Shown here: piece after piece, positions 5,561-6,407 of the stretch | Layout of the letters: the number at the start of each line of letters is the position of its first letter | Numbering within the stretch: position 1 is the first letter of the stretch | Position numbers and translations under genes: made by a program | Notes under the pieces: model-generated | Told to the model about the DNA's origin: nothing | Databases searched by the model: none | What the model saw: the letters and a program-made list of their open reading frames with translations, nothing else | Assembly (NCBI GenBank): GCA_945901145.1 | Contig: CAMDJY010000098.1 | Span: 1-6,407 of the forward strand | Direction: 5' to 3' | DNA length: 6,407 nucleotides | From: Legionella genomosp. 1 | Lineage (GTDB): Bacteria > Pseudomonadota > Gammaproteobacteria > Legionellales > Legionellaceae

Positions 5561-6407
5561 ATTTTTTACGATCCGCTTGAAATACTGCCATAAATGCTTC
5601 TTGAGGAATCTCTACATGACCGACTTGTTTCATGCGTTTTTTTCCAGCTTTTTGTTTTTCTAATAATTTACGTTTACGAGAGACGTCGCCACCGTAACAT
5701 TTGGCAATCACGTTTTTTCGTAGGGCTTTTACGGTTTGTCTGGCAATAATGTGTGCACCAATGGCTGCTTGAATGGCAACATCAAACATTTGTCTTGGAA
5801 TAATTTCACGCATTTTATCTGCAAGAATTTTACCTCGAGTTTGCGCTGCACTGCGATGCACGATGACTGATAATGCATCAACGCGGTCGCCGTTAATTAA
5901 GATATCCATTTTAATTAAATCAGCTTCTTCAAATTTTAAAAAATTATAATCCAGAGAGCCATAGCCACGGCTGACTGATTTTAATCGGTCGAAGAAGTCA
6001 GAAACCACTTCACTCATAGGCAAATCATACGTCACAGAAACTTGCCGACCACTATAAGTCATATTCACTTGCGTGCCGCGTCGTTCGACACAAAGACTGA
6101 TGATGGCTCCTAAATAATCTTGTGGCACTAAAATATTGGCACGCACAATAGGTTCATACATGCGTGCAATCTGCTGTGCAGGTAAGAGCTTAGAAGGATT
6201 ATCGACCATGATGGTCTCGCCCTTGGTCGTTTCAATTTTATAAATAACTGTTGGCGCTGTAGAAATCAGTTCTAGATTATACTCACGCTCTAAACGCTCT
6301 TGCACAATTTCCATGTGCAACATGCCTAAAAAGCCACAGCGAAATCCAAATCCTAAAGCTTCAGAAGACTCAGGTTCATAAAACAGCGAAGCATCATTAA
6401 GACTTAA
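5559..6407 (-). CDS. lepA: Elongation factor 4 (LepA), C-terminal part; gene runs off the right edge
   Basis: LepA/EF4 is a ribosome-binding GTPase of the EF-G class that affects translation under stress and ribosome assembly. The open frame is uninterrupted from the window edge, giving 282 residues plus stop, about the last 47 percent of a roughly 600-residue protein. The first visible residues [15 protein letters not shown] and [10 protein letters not shown] are internal LepA sequence, so the ATG at 6323 is not the start. What is visible covers the end of domain III, the EF-G-like domain and the LepA-specific C-terminal domain, with [20 protein letters not shown] and [13 protein letters not shown], the basic LepA signature that reaches into the ribosome. 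The GTPase domain (G1-G5) lies outside the window. No frameshift is seen. It heads the series lepA-lepB-rnc; the promoter must be beyond the right edge. Confidence 0.96.
   Translation of the reverse strand, partial: LSLNDASLFYEPESSEALGFGFRCGFLGMLHMEIVQERLEREYNLELISTAPTVIYKIETTKGETIMVDNPSKLLPAQQIARMYEPIVRANILVPQDYLGAIISLCVERRGTQVNMTYSGRQVSVTYDLPMSEVVSDFFDRLKSVSRGYGSLDYNFLKFEEADLIKMDILINGDRVDALSVIVHRSAAQTRGKILADKMREIIPRQMFDVAIQAAIGAHIIARQTVKALRKNVIAKCYGGDVSRKRKLLEKQKAGKKRMKQVGHVEIPQEAFMAVFQADRKK

Noticed and set aside
6321..6323. ATG as a possible start of lepA.
   Set aside because: The frame stays open to the window edge and the residues before this Met ([10 protein letters not shown]) are conserved internal LepA sequence, so the gene is simply cut by the window.

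Overview
The window is a compact, AT-rich stretch of bacterial chromosome that reads as core genome of a gammaproteobacterium. Two pieces of context support this: pepA divergent from lptF-lptG, and the order lepA-lepB-rnc. The AT-rich composition and the accessory gene neighbours would suit an order such as Legionellales, but that placement is a guess from composition and protein style, not something the sequence proves. I see no mobile element, CRISPR array, rRNA, tRNA or phage gene.

Layout. Positions 1-128 (minus strand) hold the first 42 codons of leucyl aminopeptidase pepA. A 73-bp gap (129-201) separates it from the plus-strand cluster lptF (202-1284), lptG (1281-2348) and a DUF218/YdcF-family membrane protein resembling ElyC (2345-3136). 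These three genes are joined by two ATGA stop/start overlaps, so they are almost certainly one translationally coupled operon. Only 4 bp further on the coding strand switches. The minus-strand series, in transcription order, is lepA (3' 283 codons including stop, running off the right edge), lepB (5544-4789), rnc (4768-4091), an exported two-repeat cysteine protein resembling DUF2845 (4040-3450) and a 95-residue cytosolic protein of unknown function (3428-3141). No gene-free gap exceeds 73 bp.

How the genes fit together. LptF and LptG are the transmembrane pair of the LptB2FG transporter, which extracts lipopolysaccharide from the inner membrane. The ElyC-like protein belongs to a family linked to envelope and lipid-carrier homeostasis, so the plus-strand operon has an envelope theme. 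The minus-strand series begins with a translation GTPase, signal peptidase I and RNase III. It then departs from the classical order: where era normally follows rnc there are instead two poorly characterised genes.

The window is mostly ordinary core genome. The parts that merit a second look are the coupling of the ElyC-like gene to lptFG, the replacement of era by the exported duplicated-domain protein plus the 95-residue protein, the TTG start of rnc with no room for a leader, and the SSSLEPTL active-site variant in signal peptidase. I do not find convincing evidence of a wholly new biological system.
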